In this document: positions 6,529-14,003 of the stretch, piece after piece
Layout: each line of letters starts with the position of its first letter
Position numbering within the stretch: position 1 is the first letter of the stretch
Virus record (IMG/VR): IMGVR_UViG_3300006805_000197
Coordinates: 1 to 21,036 of that record
Origin: a virus
Reading direction: 5' to 3' (one strand)
DNA length: 21,036 nt
Position numbers and translations under genes: made by a program
Notes under the pieces: model-generated
Told to the model about the DNA's origin: nothing
Database searches by the model: none
The model's input: the letters and a program-made list of their open reading frames with translations, nothing else

Positions 6529-8028
6529 ATGAAAGAAATAAGAATCGACAACGAAGCTAGGCAAGCGCTCAAGCGTGGTGCTGACTTTGTTGCTAACATT
6601 GTAAAGAAAACTCTAGGGCCTGATGGTCGTAACGTCGCAATTGGTAGTCAGTTTGTACACCCAGTAATCACGAATGACGGCGTTTCTATTGCCCGTGCCA
6701 TTGAGCTCAAAGACCCTATCGAAAACTTAGGCGTGCAGATTATCCGTGAGGCATCACAGAAGACAAACGACAAGGCAGGTGATGGCACTACTACTGCTAT
6801 CACACTTGCACAGGCAATCATGAACGCTGGTTTTAATAAGTTAGAATCAGATGACAAGTTATTTGTTAACAGTAAGAAAGAAAGCAGTCTCGACATTAAG
6901 CGACAAATAATTGATGCAGGTGCACTTGTTATTTCTGAACTCAAAAAGATGGCAAAACCCGTAAAAGCACTCGAAGATTTACAAAAGGTTGCCTTCATTG
7001 CCGTTGAAGATAAAAAACTTGGTGACCTTATTGCAGAAGTTGTAGACAAAGTTGGTGCAGAAGGTGTTATTAAGGTTGAGGAAAGCGACGGTGTGGCTGT
7101 TGAATATGAAATCACCGACGGTATGGAAATCCCAAGTGGCTACATTTCACCTTACATGGTAACGAATGACGAAACACTTGAATCTGTCGTTCAGCGCGCA
7201 AATATCCTCGTCACAAACGGTAACATTGCCTCACCTGCCGAGCTTTTACCTATCATTCAAGAGCTCCAGAAGGAAAGTATTAGCGAGCTTGTAGTGTTTG
7301 CTGAAAATGTCGACAAGAATGTGATTGAGATTTGTAACCTAAACCGTATTAAGGGTGGTGTGAAGGTTCTCATTGTAAAGCCAAGCCTATGGAATAAGGG
7401 TATCTTTGAAGATATCGCCACGGTATCAGGTGCAACACTCATAGACGTGAATACTGGCATGGTGTTGTCAAAAGCAACACGTCAAATGTTGGGTAAAGTA
7501 ACCTCGGTTGTTTCTACCTCAGATAAGACTGTTATCACTGGTGGTAAGGGTGACCGTGAGACAGCGATTAAGCGTCTAAAGGCAGAGCTCAAGACAACTA
7601 AAGCCCCATTTGATAAGGAAAAGATTGAAGAACGCATTGCACGCATTGCAGGTAAAGTTGCCCTAATCAATGTTGGTGCTGTGTCTAACACAGAACGTAA
7701 GTATTTGAAGGATAAGATTGATGATGCTGTAAATGCCACACAGTGCGCACTAGCAGAAGGTGTTGTAGCGGGTGCAGGACTTGCTCTCAAGGCGGTATCA
7801 GAGAAGCTGAAAAAGAACATTATCACTGAAGCAATCCTTGCACCGTATAACCAGATACAGGAAAACAGCGGTGGACTAAAGATAGCTGAATCAGTCATTG
7901 ACCCTGTAAAGGTCACACGCACAGCGGTCGAAACTGCGTGTTCAGTAGCAGCAAACCTCCTCACCATTGAGGCGGCAATAGTAGACATACCAAAGAAAAA
8001 TGAAAGCAATACAGGGGAAAATAATTAG
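6529..8028 (+). CDS. groEL-like: GroEL-like type I chaperonin, divergent and shortened
   Basis: Group I chaperonins enclose and fold proteins with ATP. This 499-residue copy keeps T-L-G-P (28-31), T-N-D-G-V-S with Asp50, G-D-G-T-T-T (84-89, with the Asp85 that corresponds to catalytic Asp87 of E. coli), Asp399 (matching Asp398), V-V-A-G-A-G (412-417) and I-D-P-x-K-V-T-R (457-464). The apical domain has G-Y-I-S-P-Y-M (204-210) and L-L-P-I-I, matching hydrophobic substrate-binding sites. It is about 50 residues shorter than E. coli GroEL: the equatorial stem-loop carrying the N-A-A nucleotide contacts and the G-G-M tail are missing, and the Lys51 position is Asn49. No groES is in the window. 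Placement after the capsid gene suggests capsid folding. Confidence 0.93.
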   Translation: MKEIRIDNEARQALKRGADFVANIVKKTLGPDGRNVAIGSQFVHPVITNDGVSIARAIELKDPIENLGVQIIREASQKTNDKAGDGTTTAITLAQAIMNAGFNKLESDDKLFVNSKKESSLDIKRQIIDAGALVISELKKMAKPVKALEDLQKVAFIAVEDKKLGDLIAEVVDKVGAEGVIKVEESDGVAVEYEITDGMEIPSGYISPYMVTNDETLESVVQRANILVTNGNIASPAELLPIIQELQKESISELVVFAENVDKNVIEICNLNRIKGGVKVLIVKPSLWNKGIFEDIATVSGATLIDVNTGMVLSKATRQMLGKVTSVVSTSDKTVITGGKGDRETAIKRLKAELKTTKAPFDKEKIEERIARIAGKVALINVGAVSNTERKYLKDKIDDAVNATQCALAEGVVAGAGLALKAVSEKLKKNIITEAILAPYNQIQENSGGLKIAESVIDPVKVTRTAVETACSVAANLLTIEAAIVDIPKKNESNTGENN

Positions 8029-8302
8029 GACGGTAAACCGTTACATTAAAAAGAACTACCTCGAATATGAAGCGTTTTGTGAATCAATGCGTGACATTCG
8101 TCTTGTGCAAAAGAATGAAATGGCGTCTACAGAAGACCCGAACGCATACATGAAGCAACTTGCCTACCAAGTGCCAGCGACACTCTATAACCTCATTGAG
8201 AGCAATCTTAGTACGGAGGAATTCCAGTATTTTAAGTCTATACCAGGCACAGTGTGGTTCGCTAAGACGTTCCCAGAATTTAGCCCAGCAAGTAAAATAT
8301 AA
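8000..8302 (+). CDS. Hypothetical protein overlapping the chaperonin gene end
   Basis: A 100-residue protein whose ATG lies 29 bases inside the 3' end of the chaperonin gene, in another frame, so translation is probably coupled. The N-terminus is basic and helical (I-I-R-T-V-N-R-Y-I-K-K-N-Y), the middle is helical and amphipathic, and the C-terminus has an aromatic stretch (W-F-A-K-T-F-P-E-F). It does not look like GroES: there is no early beta strand with the R-P-L-x-D-R-V-x-V pattern and no mobile-loop glycine run, although the length is similar. I do not recognise a family. Being coupled to the chaperonin, a partner role is possible but unproved. Confidence 0.65.
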   Translation: MKAIQGKIIRTVNRYIKKNYLEYEAFCESMRDIRLVQKNEMASTEDPNAYMKQLAYQVPATLYNLIESNLSTEEFQYFKSIPGTVWFAKTFPEFSPASKI

Positions 8303-8305
8303 TCA

Positions 8306-10654
8306 ATGAACAAAATTAAAGTTGCGTTGGCTCTCATTGTGAAGCCAACAGATGATGAAGCTAACCTACTTAAAAGATGTCTCGACAACGTCTCGCAGCA
8401 TGTTGATGGCATATTCGTCACCATTACAGGTGAGAACGCCCTAACAGAAGAAGTATGCAAGGACTATAAAGCAAATATATCGCATTTCACATGGGTAAAT
8501 GACTTTGCTGCTGCCCGTAACTTTAACTTTTCACAGGTTCCAAAGGACTACACACACATTTTGTGGTGTGACGCTGATGACGTATTCCGTGGATTAAAAA
8601 ATCTAAAGCCTATTTTGAAGCAATACAGTGACGTGGATGTTTTCTCAGTAAACTACTTGTACCATTTCAATGAATACAAGCAGGCTGATGTCGTACACAT
8701 GAAGACACAGATTGTTAAGAATGATGGCTGTGTTGAATGGGCTGGTGCACTGCACGAAGATTTTAAGGAAAACAGAGCTATTACACGCTATTTCATACAA
8801 GACATTGAGCGCCTCCATCTCACTGACGAAGACCGTATAGTGCTTGCAAAGACACGTAACGTAGAAGTATCACTTGCAGACCTTGAGAAGAATCCCAATG
8901 ACCCGCGCTCATACTGGAATCTCGGTAATTCATACCTTGGCGCAGGTAAGTACGTAGAAGCGAAAGACACCTTACAGAAGTTTGTTGATAAATCAACCTC
9001 TAGTGAGGAAAAGTACCTTGCATACATTAACCTTTCAAGAATCTGTGAATGGACTGGTGATAGAAACAAGGCTATTGAGTACGGGCGTATCGCACTTGGT
9101 CTAAAACCTGAATACCCAGATGCATATCACAACCTTGGCCAGATTTACTACAATAAAGAGGACTATCGTGAAGCAGAAAAGCTTATTTTGATGGGTCTCA
9201 CTATGAAGCCGCCGTACAAATCAATCATTGTGTTTAACCCACGTGATTATGATTTTACGCCGCTCATGTTGCTCTCAAAGGTGTATTACCAGCTCTCAAG
9301 ACCCGACCAAGCTGTTACTTGTATTGAAGGGTGTTTGAAGATACAGCCAGGAAATACTGAACTCAAGAAGATGCTTGTTTACCTAAAGTCACAGGCCAAG
9401 ATTTTTGAAACTGTAGTAAAGGTATTGGGCAAGGCAAAGAAACTCAAGTCAAAAAAAGCAATCAAGAAGCTTATTGATGAACTGCCAGAAGACCTCCAGT
9501 CACACCCCGGCATTTGTAACCTAAGGAATATCCATTTCCAGAAGACTGGATCAACAGGTAAGGACATTGTGTATTTCTGTGGTTTCACAGAGGAGGAATG
9601 GACACCTGATACAGCAAAAACTAAAGGCATCGGTGGTTCAGAAGAAGCTGTTATTTGGCTTACCTCTATGTGGGCAAAGCAGGGTTACAACGTAACGGTA
9701 TATAACAACTGCGGACACAAGGAAAAGGTATTTGACGGTGTAACATATAAGCCTTTTTGGTCATGGAATTACCGTGACAAGCAAGATGTGGTTATTGTTT
9801 GGCGCAATCCTGGTATTTTGAAACATGAAATCAATGCACCAATTGTTCTTCTAGACATGCATGACGTTATTCCAGAGGGTGAAATGTCACCTGAACGTAT
9901 TGCACGAGCTTCTAAGATTATGGTGAAGTCTAAGTACCAGCGTGATTTGTACAAGAGTATTCCAGATGACAAATTCATCATTGTTCCGAACGGTATTGAT
10001 GCTAAGTTGTTTGATGTGGTATCAGAACGTGATAACAACCTTATCATTAACACCTCTGCTCCTAACCGTGGCATATACATACTCACACACATGTTCCGTG
10101 AGATTAAGAAGCGTCACCCAGAAGCACGCCTACAGTGGGCATATGGCTGGACTACATTCAATAACGGTTTCAGAGATAATGCAGAGGTTATGCAGTGGCG
10201 AGAAAAGCTAGAGAATGACATGAAAGAAATTGGCGTTGAAATTCTCGGCCGTCTATCTCATGGAGATGTTGCAAAACTCTACCTTAAGGCAGGTATATGG
10301 GCGTACCCTTCTGGTTTTGGTGAAATTGATTGTATTTCGCTTTCAAAGGCAATGGCAGCAGGTGCTTTCCCTGTGACTACAGACTTTGCAGCCCTTGGTG
10401 AGAAGCAAGGACATGGTGGACACTTTATTCACTCAGACATTACGTCAAACAATTGGCTCAAACCTAATCAGCACGACTTTTCTATTATCGACGAGAAACA
10501 AGTCAACGAATCAATTGATGCAGTAGTGCACTACTTGAAGAACCCACCAACAGAAGAAGCTCGTAAAGAAATGCGTAAATGGGCACAGGAAACATTCGAC
10601 TGGAATCGTATATTCACCAAGTGGAATGAGGTTATTGAATTATTAAAGAAATAA
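8306..10654 (+). CDS. Two-domain glycosyltransferase: GT2 - TPR - GT4
   Basis: A 782-residue fusion. Residues 1-180: a GT-A (family 2) transferase with the nucleotide-sugar site C-D-A-D-D (88-92) after a hydrophobic strand, and W-A-G-A-L-H-E (145-151), as in bacterial enzymes annotated as SPBc2/WaaE-like transferases. About 195-350: tetratricopeptide repeats (W-N-L-G-N-S-Y, A-Y-I-N-L-S-R, A-Y-H-N-L-G-Q-I-Y-Y), a protein-binding superhelix. About 418-782: a GT-B (family 4) transferase with G-I-G-G-S-E-E-A (441-448), P-N-G-I-D (561-565) and G-F-G-E-I-D-C-I-S-L-S-K-A-M-A-A-G, the E-x7-E-type donor site. It could add two sugars in turn to a protein or glycan held by the repeats. It starts 3 bases after the preceding stop. 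Confidence 0.88.
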   Translation: MNKIKVALALIVKPTDDEANLLKRCLDNVSQHVDGIFVTITGENALTEEVCKDYKANISHFTWVNDFAAARNFNFSQVPKDYTHILWCDADDVFRGLKNLKPILKQYSDVDVFSVNYLYHFNEYKQADVVHMKTQIVKNDGCVEWAGALHEDFKENRAITRYFIQDIERLHLTDEDRIVLAKTRNVEVSLADLEKNPNDPRSYWNLGNSYLGAGKYVEAKDTLQKFVDKSTSSEEKYLAYINLSRICEWTGDRNKAIEYGRIALGLKPEYPDAYHNLGQIYYNKEDYREAEKLILMGLTMKPPYKSIIVFNPRDYDFTPLMLLSKVYYQLSRPDQAVTCIEGCLKIQPGNTELKKMLVYLKSQAKIFETVVKVLGKAKKLKSKKAIKKLIDELPEDLQSHPGICNLRNIHFQKTGSTGKDIVYFCGFTEEEWTPDTAKTKGIGGSEEAVIWLTSMWAKQGYNVTVYNNCGHKEKVFDGVTYKPFWSWNYRDKQDVVIVWRNPGILKHEINAPIVLLDMHDVIPEGEMSPERIARASKIMVKSKYQRDLYKSIPDDKFIIVPNGIDAKLFDVVSERDNNLIINTSAPNRGIYILTHMFREIKKRHPEARLQWAYGWTTFNNGFRDNAEVMQWREKLENDMKEIGVEILGRLSHGDVAKLYLKAGIWAYPSGFGEIDCISLSKAMAAGAFPVTTDFAALGEKQGHGGHFIHSDITSNNWLKPNQHDFSIIDEKQVNESIDAVVHYLKNPPTEEARKEMRKWAQETFDWNRIFTKWNEVIELLKK

Positions 10655-10658
10655 ATTT

Positions 10659-11558
10659 ATGCGTATAGCCTTTGTGTGGTTCGGCATAGACGGGAGATAT
10701 GGCAAGTGGAAAGATGGCTTGTGGAAAGCTATGCAGCTTATCGAACAGCAGCATGAGGTGCGGTATTTTGAGCCTAAAGAGGACATAATTGCGTGGAAGC
10801 CGGACGTTGTTTTGTTTTGGGAAGCAGCCTGCACTATAAATGGGCCAATTCCTGAATCAGACATGTACAAGAAGATACACTCATTACCTTGTAAGAAAAT
10901 CCTCCTTTTTGCAGGTGGGCCATTAGAAGCAATGTGGGTGTACCAGTTTGACATGATACTTGTTGAAAGTGCAATCAATGAAGAAGATTGCGAGCGACAA
11001 GGATTGAAGTACATGCGCGCTTTTGGTGTAAATGACGATATATTTAAGCCTGCTAACTTGCCTAAAATCTTTGACGCAACCATGCAGGCAACCTGTGCAT
11101 CATGGAAGCGCCAAGGGCTACTTGCAGAAGCACTCAAAGAGCGTGTTGTATTCTGTGGCCGTGACCAAAAGAGCGACCCACAACCATTTATTGACGCTAG
11201 GAAGTACTCACTCGTATTACCTGACTTGCCTATGGACGCTGTAGCAACACTCATTAACTCATCACACACAGTAGTAAATACAGCTTCATTTTGGGGTGGT
11301 GGCCAGCGCTGCACACTTGAAGCACTAGCATGTAACGTGCCTGTTATTGCTATGACTGATAGCCCTAAGAACGCCGAATACGTGAGAGAAAGCGGCTGTG
11401 GCGTTGTTTGTGAACCTACAGTTGAAGCCATACGACGAGCGGTTGATGAAGTGAAGCAAACCAATTACGGTACAAAGGGTATCGACTATATCCAGTCAAA
11501 GTGGACTGCAAGACACTATGCAGACTCAATATTACGAGCTATCGAAGCAATTAAATGA
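10659..11558 (+). CDS. GT-B glycosyltransferase-like protein
   Basis: A 299-residue protein beginning M-R-I-A-F-V-W-F-G, a first beta strand with a glycine turn typical of GT-B transferases. The first half has D-V-V-L-F-W-E (about 49-55) and a loop with F-A-G-G-P-L-E. The second half has V-V-F-C-G-R-D (strand), A-T-L-I-N-S-S-H-T-V-V-N, and G-G-G-Q-R-C-T-L-E-A-L-A-C-N-V-P-V-I-A-M, the part that in GT4/GT1 enzymes binds the sugar nucleotide: the E-A-L-A-C-x-x-P-V-I stretch is characteristic. It is shorter than usual (about 350-400), mainly in the N-terminal domain. It ends ATGA, overlapping the next start by 4 bases. Confidence 0.8.
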   Translation: MRIAFVWFGIDGRYGKWKDGLWKAMQLIEQQHEVRYFEPKEDIIAWKPDVVLFWEAACTINGPIPESDMYKKIHSLPCKKILLFAGGPLEAMWVYQFDMILVESAINEEDCERQGLKYMRAFGVNDDIFKPANLPKIFDATMQATCASWKRQGLLAEALKERVVFCGRDQKSDPQPFIDARKYSLVLPDLPMDAVATLINSSHTVVNTASFWGGGQRCTLEALACNVPVIAMTDSPKNAEYVRESGCGVVCEPTVEAIRRAVDEVKQTNYGTKGIDYIQSKWTARHYADSILRAIEAIK

Positions 11559-12010
11559 AACTAATACTTTGTGCAGGAGAAAGACACATTGAAGGCTATA
11601 AGCACCACGATGTAAAAGCGTACCCAAGTACTGATTACGTATGTGACCTATTCGATGTAGCCAAACTTGTGGGAGAAGGAGAATGCGAAGAAATCCATTT
11701 TACCCACGCACTTGAGCATTTTTCTAAGGCAGATGTCCCTAGGGTATTAGCACTAATTTATTCATTGTTAAAAATTGGCGGAAGGTTATACATTGAGGTT
11801 CCTAACTTTGCGTGGCACGCTAACCTTTGCCTTGTCGAAGGTAAAGACCGAGAAGCTATTTACTACGCATTCGGTGGGCAACTTGACCAGTGGGATTTTC
11901 ACAAAACAGGGTTTACAGAAAAAATACTCGAAGAAGATTTGAGACTTGCTGGTTTCAAGCACATAGAGGTGTCTGGATACGACTCACTAAAAGCTAACTG
12001 TATAAAGTAA
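11555..12010 (+). CDS. Class I SAM-dependent methyltransferase-like protein with degenerate motif I
   Basis: A 151-residue protein. F-T-H-A-L-E-H-F (about 49-56), L-K-I-G-G-R-L-Y-I-E-V-P-N (about 71-84) and a C-terminal strand-helix part (L-R-L-A-G-F-K-H-I-E-V) match the second half of class I methyltransferases (motif IV to post-IV, then the G-G-R-L-x-I/V-E-V-P strand). The SAM-binding motif I, normally L-D-x-G-C-G, is degenerate here: L-I-L-C-A-G-E-R near residues 3-10. This pattern is common in small methyltransferases of glycan clusters. It shares a one-base stop/start overlap (TAATG) with the next gene. Whether it is active cannot be told from sequence. Confidence 0.72.
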   Translation: MKLILCAGERHIEGYKHHDVKAYPSTDYVCDLFDVAKLVGEGECEEIHFTHALEHFSKADVPRVLALIYSLLKIGGRLYIEVPNFAWHANLCLVEGKDREAIYYAFGGQLDQWDFHKTGFTEKILEEDLRLAGFKHIEVSGYDSLKANCIK

Positions 12011-12507
12011 TGCCATCATCATTTAGGGAAAATATCCCCGACATTCTAAAGGAAATAGAAAAGGCTAACCCTAAGACAATACTCGATATTGGGTTTGGCC
12101 GTGGTAAGTACGGATTGCTTGTGCGTGAATACTATCCCGATATGCAGATTGATGGGCTAGAAGTGTTTAACGCATACATTGGTGAGGTGCAACGTGCTAT
12201 TTACGGTAAGGTGTATCAAGAAAATATCTTTGAAATGACAGAAATACCAGCTTATGACCTGTACCTTATCATTGATGTGATTGAGCATTGGGATAAAGAA
12301 AAGGCTCGCGAATTACTTAAAAAGCTCACGAAACACGGTGACGTTCTTGTATCTACCCCTCGTGCTGTAGGCGAGCAAGGTGCTGTGTATGGCAATGAAT
12401 GGGAAAGACACGTCTCACAGTGGCAGGGGAGTGACTTTGAGGTATATCCACACAAACATTTACACAACGAACTATCATTTATTTACCTAATCAAAAAACA
12501 TGCCTAA
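12010..12507 (+). CDS. Class I SAM-dependent methyltransferase
   Basis: A 165-residue protein with a clear SAM-binding motif I, T-I-L-D-I-G-F-G-R-G-K-Y-G (about 24-36), followed by I-D-G-L-E-V-F (motif II, with Glu to bind the ribose) and L-Y-L-I-I-D-V-I-E-H (motif IV, about 83-92). The C-terminal part is shortened relative to the usual 200-250 residues and ends in F-I-Y-L-I-K-K. It may methylate a sugar hydroxyl or an O/N atom of the glycan. Pairing with the shorter preceding enzyme suggests two methyl groups, or a catalytic and a helper subunit. It overlaps the next gene by 8 bases. Confidence 0.83.
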   Translation: MPSSFRENIPDILKEIEKANPKTILDIGFGRGKYGLLVREYYPDMQIDGLEVFNAYIGEVQRAIYGKVYQENIFEMTEIPAYDLYLIIDVIEHWDKEKARELLKKLTKHGDVLVSTPRAVGEQGAVYGNEWERHVSQWQGSDFEVYPHKHLHNELSFIYLIKKHA

Positions 12508-13153
12508 AGTATCAGTGATAACACCAACAATTAGAACAAGAGGTTTAGAGATACTAGAAAAATGTCTACGTGAGCAAACATTTCAAGATTTTGAATGGCT
12601 TATTGAACCTAACGTGCATAAATCGCAGCCAGACCTCAATGCTGCACTTAACAGAATGATTAAGCGTTCTCGTGGCGAGATTATTGTTTTTCTACAAGAC
12701 TTTATCAAAATACCTAAAGATGGTATTGAGCAATTCGTAAAAGCTTTAGAGAAGGAAAAAGCATTTTACACAGCACCAGTAAACAAAACAGAGGACGAAA
12801 CATTTACTTTACCCGTTATGGAGTATGACTGGCGACAGTTTAGGAAAGACAAACAGCGATTAGACTGGAAAGATTGGGAGATTGACTGGGCAGCAACAAC
12901 GAAAGAGCTACTCTATGACGTTGGCGGCTTTGACGAAGAGCTTGATAAACACTGGGGCTTTGATAACGTCAACATTGGCCTACGACTTGATATAAAAGGA
13001 CACAAGATATACAACTTAGACGAGAATGAGGCTCTTGGATACCTTCACAACATAGGAATCAAGCACCCTTTCATTGGAAAAAGAAACCCAATTCACCACA
13101 ACATGCGACTTGACGAAATCCGTCGTGGGCTTGTTGTAGACTTCCTCAAGTAA
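12500..13153 (+). CDS. GT2 family glycosyltransferase, atypical acidic motif
   Basis: A 217-residue GT-A protein. It opens with P-K-V-S-V-I-T-P-T-I-R-T-R (2-14), the first strand and turn of GT2 enzymes, then L-R-E-Q-T-F-Q-D-F-E-W-L-I (23-35). The nucleotide-sugar metal site, normally D-x-D, reads F-L-Q-D-F (64-68), keeping one Asp. Further on, V-G-G-F-D-E-E-L-D (141-149) and W-G-F-D-N-V-N-I-G-L-R-L (152-163) match the acceptor part of GT2 (the G-G-F-D-E and E/D-D stretch). It overlaps the methyltransferase gene by 8 bases and ends the cassette, 74 bases before the next gene. Confidence 0.85.
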   Translation: MPKVSVITPTIRTRGLEILEKCLREQTFQDFEWLIEPNVHKSQPDLNAALNRMIKRSRGEIIVFLQDFIKIPKDGIEQFVKALEKEKAFYTAPVNKTEDETFTLPVMEYDWRQFRKDKQRLDWKDWEIDWAATTKELLYDVGGFDEELDKHWGFDNVNIGLRLDIKGHKIYNLDENEALGYLHNIGIKHPFIGKRNPIHHNMRLDEIRRGLVVDFLK

Positions 13154-13165
13154 CCATAGTATAAT
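13137..13165 (+). promoter_or_regulatory. Promoter candidate for the tail module
   Basis: A perfect TATAAT at 13160-13165 with TAGACT (4 of 6 to TTGACA) at 13137-13142, 17 bases upstream and within the last codons of the GT2 gene. Transcription would start near 13172. It precedes the connector gene by 62 bases, a long gap for this window where most genes are 1-5 bases apart. Confidence 0.55.
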
Positions 13166-13177
13166 ATTGTCAATATT
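13163..13177. promoter_or_regulatory. Operator-like palindrome over the -10 and start site
   Basis: AATATTG (13163-13169), T, CAATATT (13171-13177) form a perfect 7-base-arm palindrome overlapping the TATAAT box and the predicted start at about 13172. A dimeric protein bound here could block or set the promoter. The binder is unknown, and AT-rich palindromes of this size can arise by chance. Confidence 0.4.
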
Positions 13178-13180
13178 GTG

Positions 13181-13223
13181 AGAGGTGTATCCGTCCTTGC
13201 AAGAGATTATATGGATATCCTCT
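13181..13223 (+). promoter_or_regulatory. Leader hairpin just before the connector start
   Basis: AGAGG (13181-13185) and TATCC (13188-13192) pair with GGATA (13213-13217) and CCTCT (13219-13223): ten pairs with a 2-by-1 internal loop and a 20-base apical loop (13193-13212). It ends 4 bases before the ATG at 13228. There is no T-run, so it is more likely a translation-control or stability structure than a terminator. Confidence 0.5.
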
Positions 13224-13227
13224 TTAC

Positions 13228-14001
13228 ATGACTCTACAAGACATAAACTCAAAGATAAGTTTCCTCACTGGAGCAGATACGACTTCTGGTGGTTTTGCCA
13301 CCGCTGACCGTGTATCAGCAATCAACAACTATTACCAGCGTGTGCTCACGTTTATCCTCCGTTCACAAGATGAATGGGATTTTGATGACGCGAGTATTAC
13401 AAGTACCTACCCACTAGCTAAGCGTAACCTTGTAGCCAACCAAGAAGACTACAAATTCAGTACGGCACAGTGGGCGCTTACTTCACCAGAAGGTGGTGCT
13501 GACGCTTCTGTTGCCGCAATCTCACCATTTAGACTCAAGCGTGTTGAAGTTTCGTACGATAGTACTAATTGGTATCAAGCATTTCCTTTTGATATCAATC
13601 AAATGTCTTCTGACAACACTACGACGACAATAAATAACTTGTTCCAGACTACGAAGCCATTTTATGACCTACAGTGGAATGCTATTTTCTTGAAGCCTGT
13701 ACCTACTGCAAACGTAACAAAAGGTCTGAAGGTGTGGTTTGACCGCTCAATTACTGAATATACTTCTTCTGACCTTACAACAGGTACAAAAGTCCCTGGT
13801 TTTGACGCTAATTTTCACCAGATTTTGGCTTACGGCCCAGCTTACGAGTTCGCTCTTGCTTACGGTAAGGACAACGGAGAGTCTATCAAAGCAGAGCTCA
13901 CGGAACTATTTGTTGAACTGATGGCGTTCTACGGCAAAAAGGATACTGACCGAAACTGGCAGCTTGCATCTAACTTTGGAGATAATCGCTACGGCTCATA
14001 A
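13228..14001 (+). CDS. Head-tail connector/adaptor-like protein
   Basis: A 257-residue protein at the start of the tail unit. The N-terminal part (about 1-60) is helical with A-I-N-N-Y-Y-Q-R-V-L-T-F-I-L-R-S-Q-D-E-W-D-F, the A-I-N-x-x-Y and W-x-F pattern common in phage connector and tail-tube-adaptor proteins that follow capsid genes, where short helices start the chain and a beta part follows. Next come beta-like stretches (F-R-L-K-R-V-E-V-S-Y) and a helical C-terminal part with Y-G-P-A-Y-E-F-A-L-A-Y. Beyond character and position I cannot assign a fold. A podovirus adaptor or tail-tube protein is most likely. The stop is 2 bases before the next ATG. Confidence 0.55.
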   Translation: MTLQDINSKISFLTGADTTSGGFATADRVSAINNYYQRVLTFILRSQDEWDFDDASITSTYPLAKRNLVANQEDYKFSTAQWALTSPEGGADASVAAISPFRLKRVEVSYDSTNWYQAFPFDINQMSSDNTTTTINNLFQTTKPFYDLQWNAIFLKPVPTANVTKGLKVWFDRSITEYTSSDLTTGTKVPGFDANFHQILAYGPAYEFALAYGKDNGESIKAELTELFVELMAFYGKKDTDRNWQLASNFGDNRYGS

Positions 14002-14003
14002 AC

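Noticed and set aside
7482-8009. 175-codon open frame on the - strand
   Set aside because: Antisense to the chaperonin; the conserved chaperonin motifs are on the + strand and the - strand product shows only biased Ala/Ser/Arg composition.
8000-8302. Possible GroES gene
   Set aside because: Right size and place, but helical and lacking the GroES beta-strand pattern and mobile loop, so kept as hypothetical.
10643-11464. 273-codon open frame on the - strand
   Set aside because: It lies wholly opposite a glycosyltransferase with clear motifs; its translation is rich in Ser and Cys with no recognisable domain, as expected of an antisense shadow.
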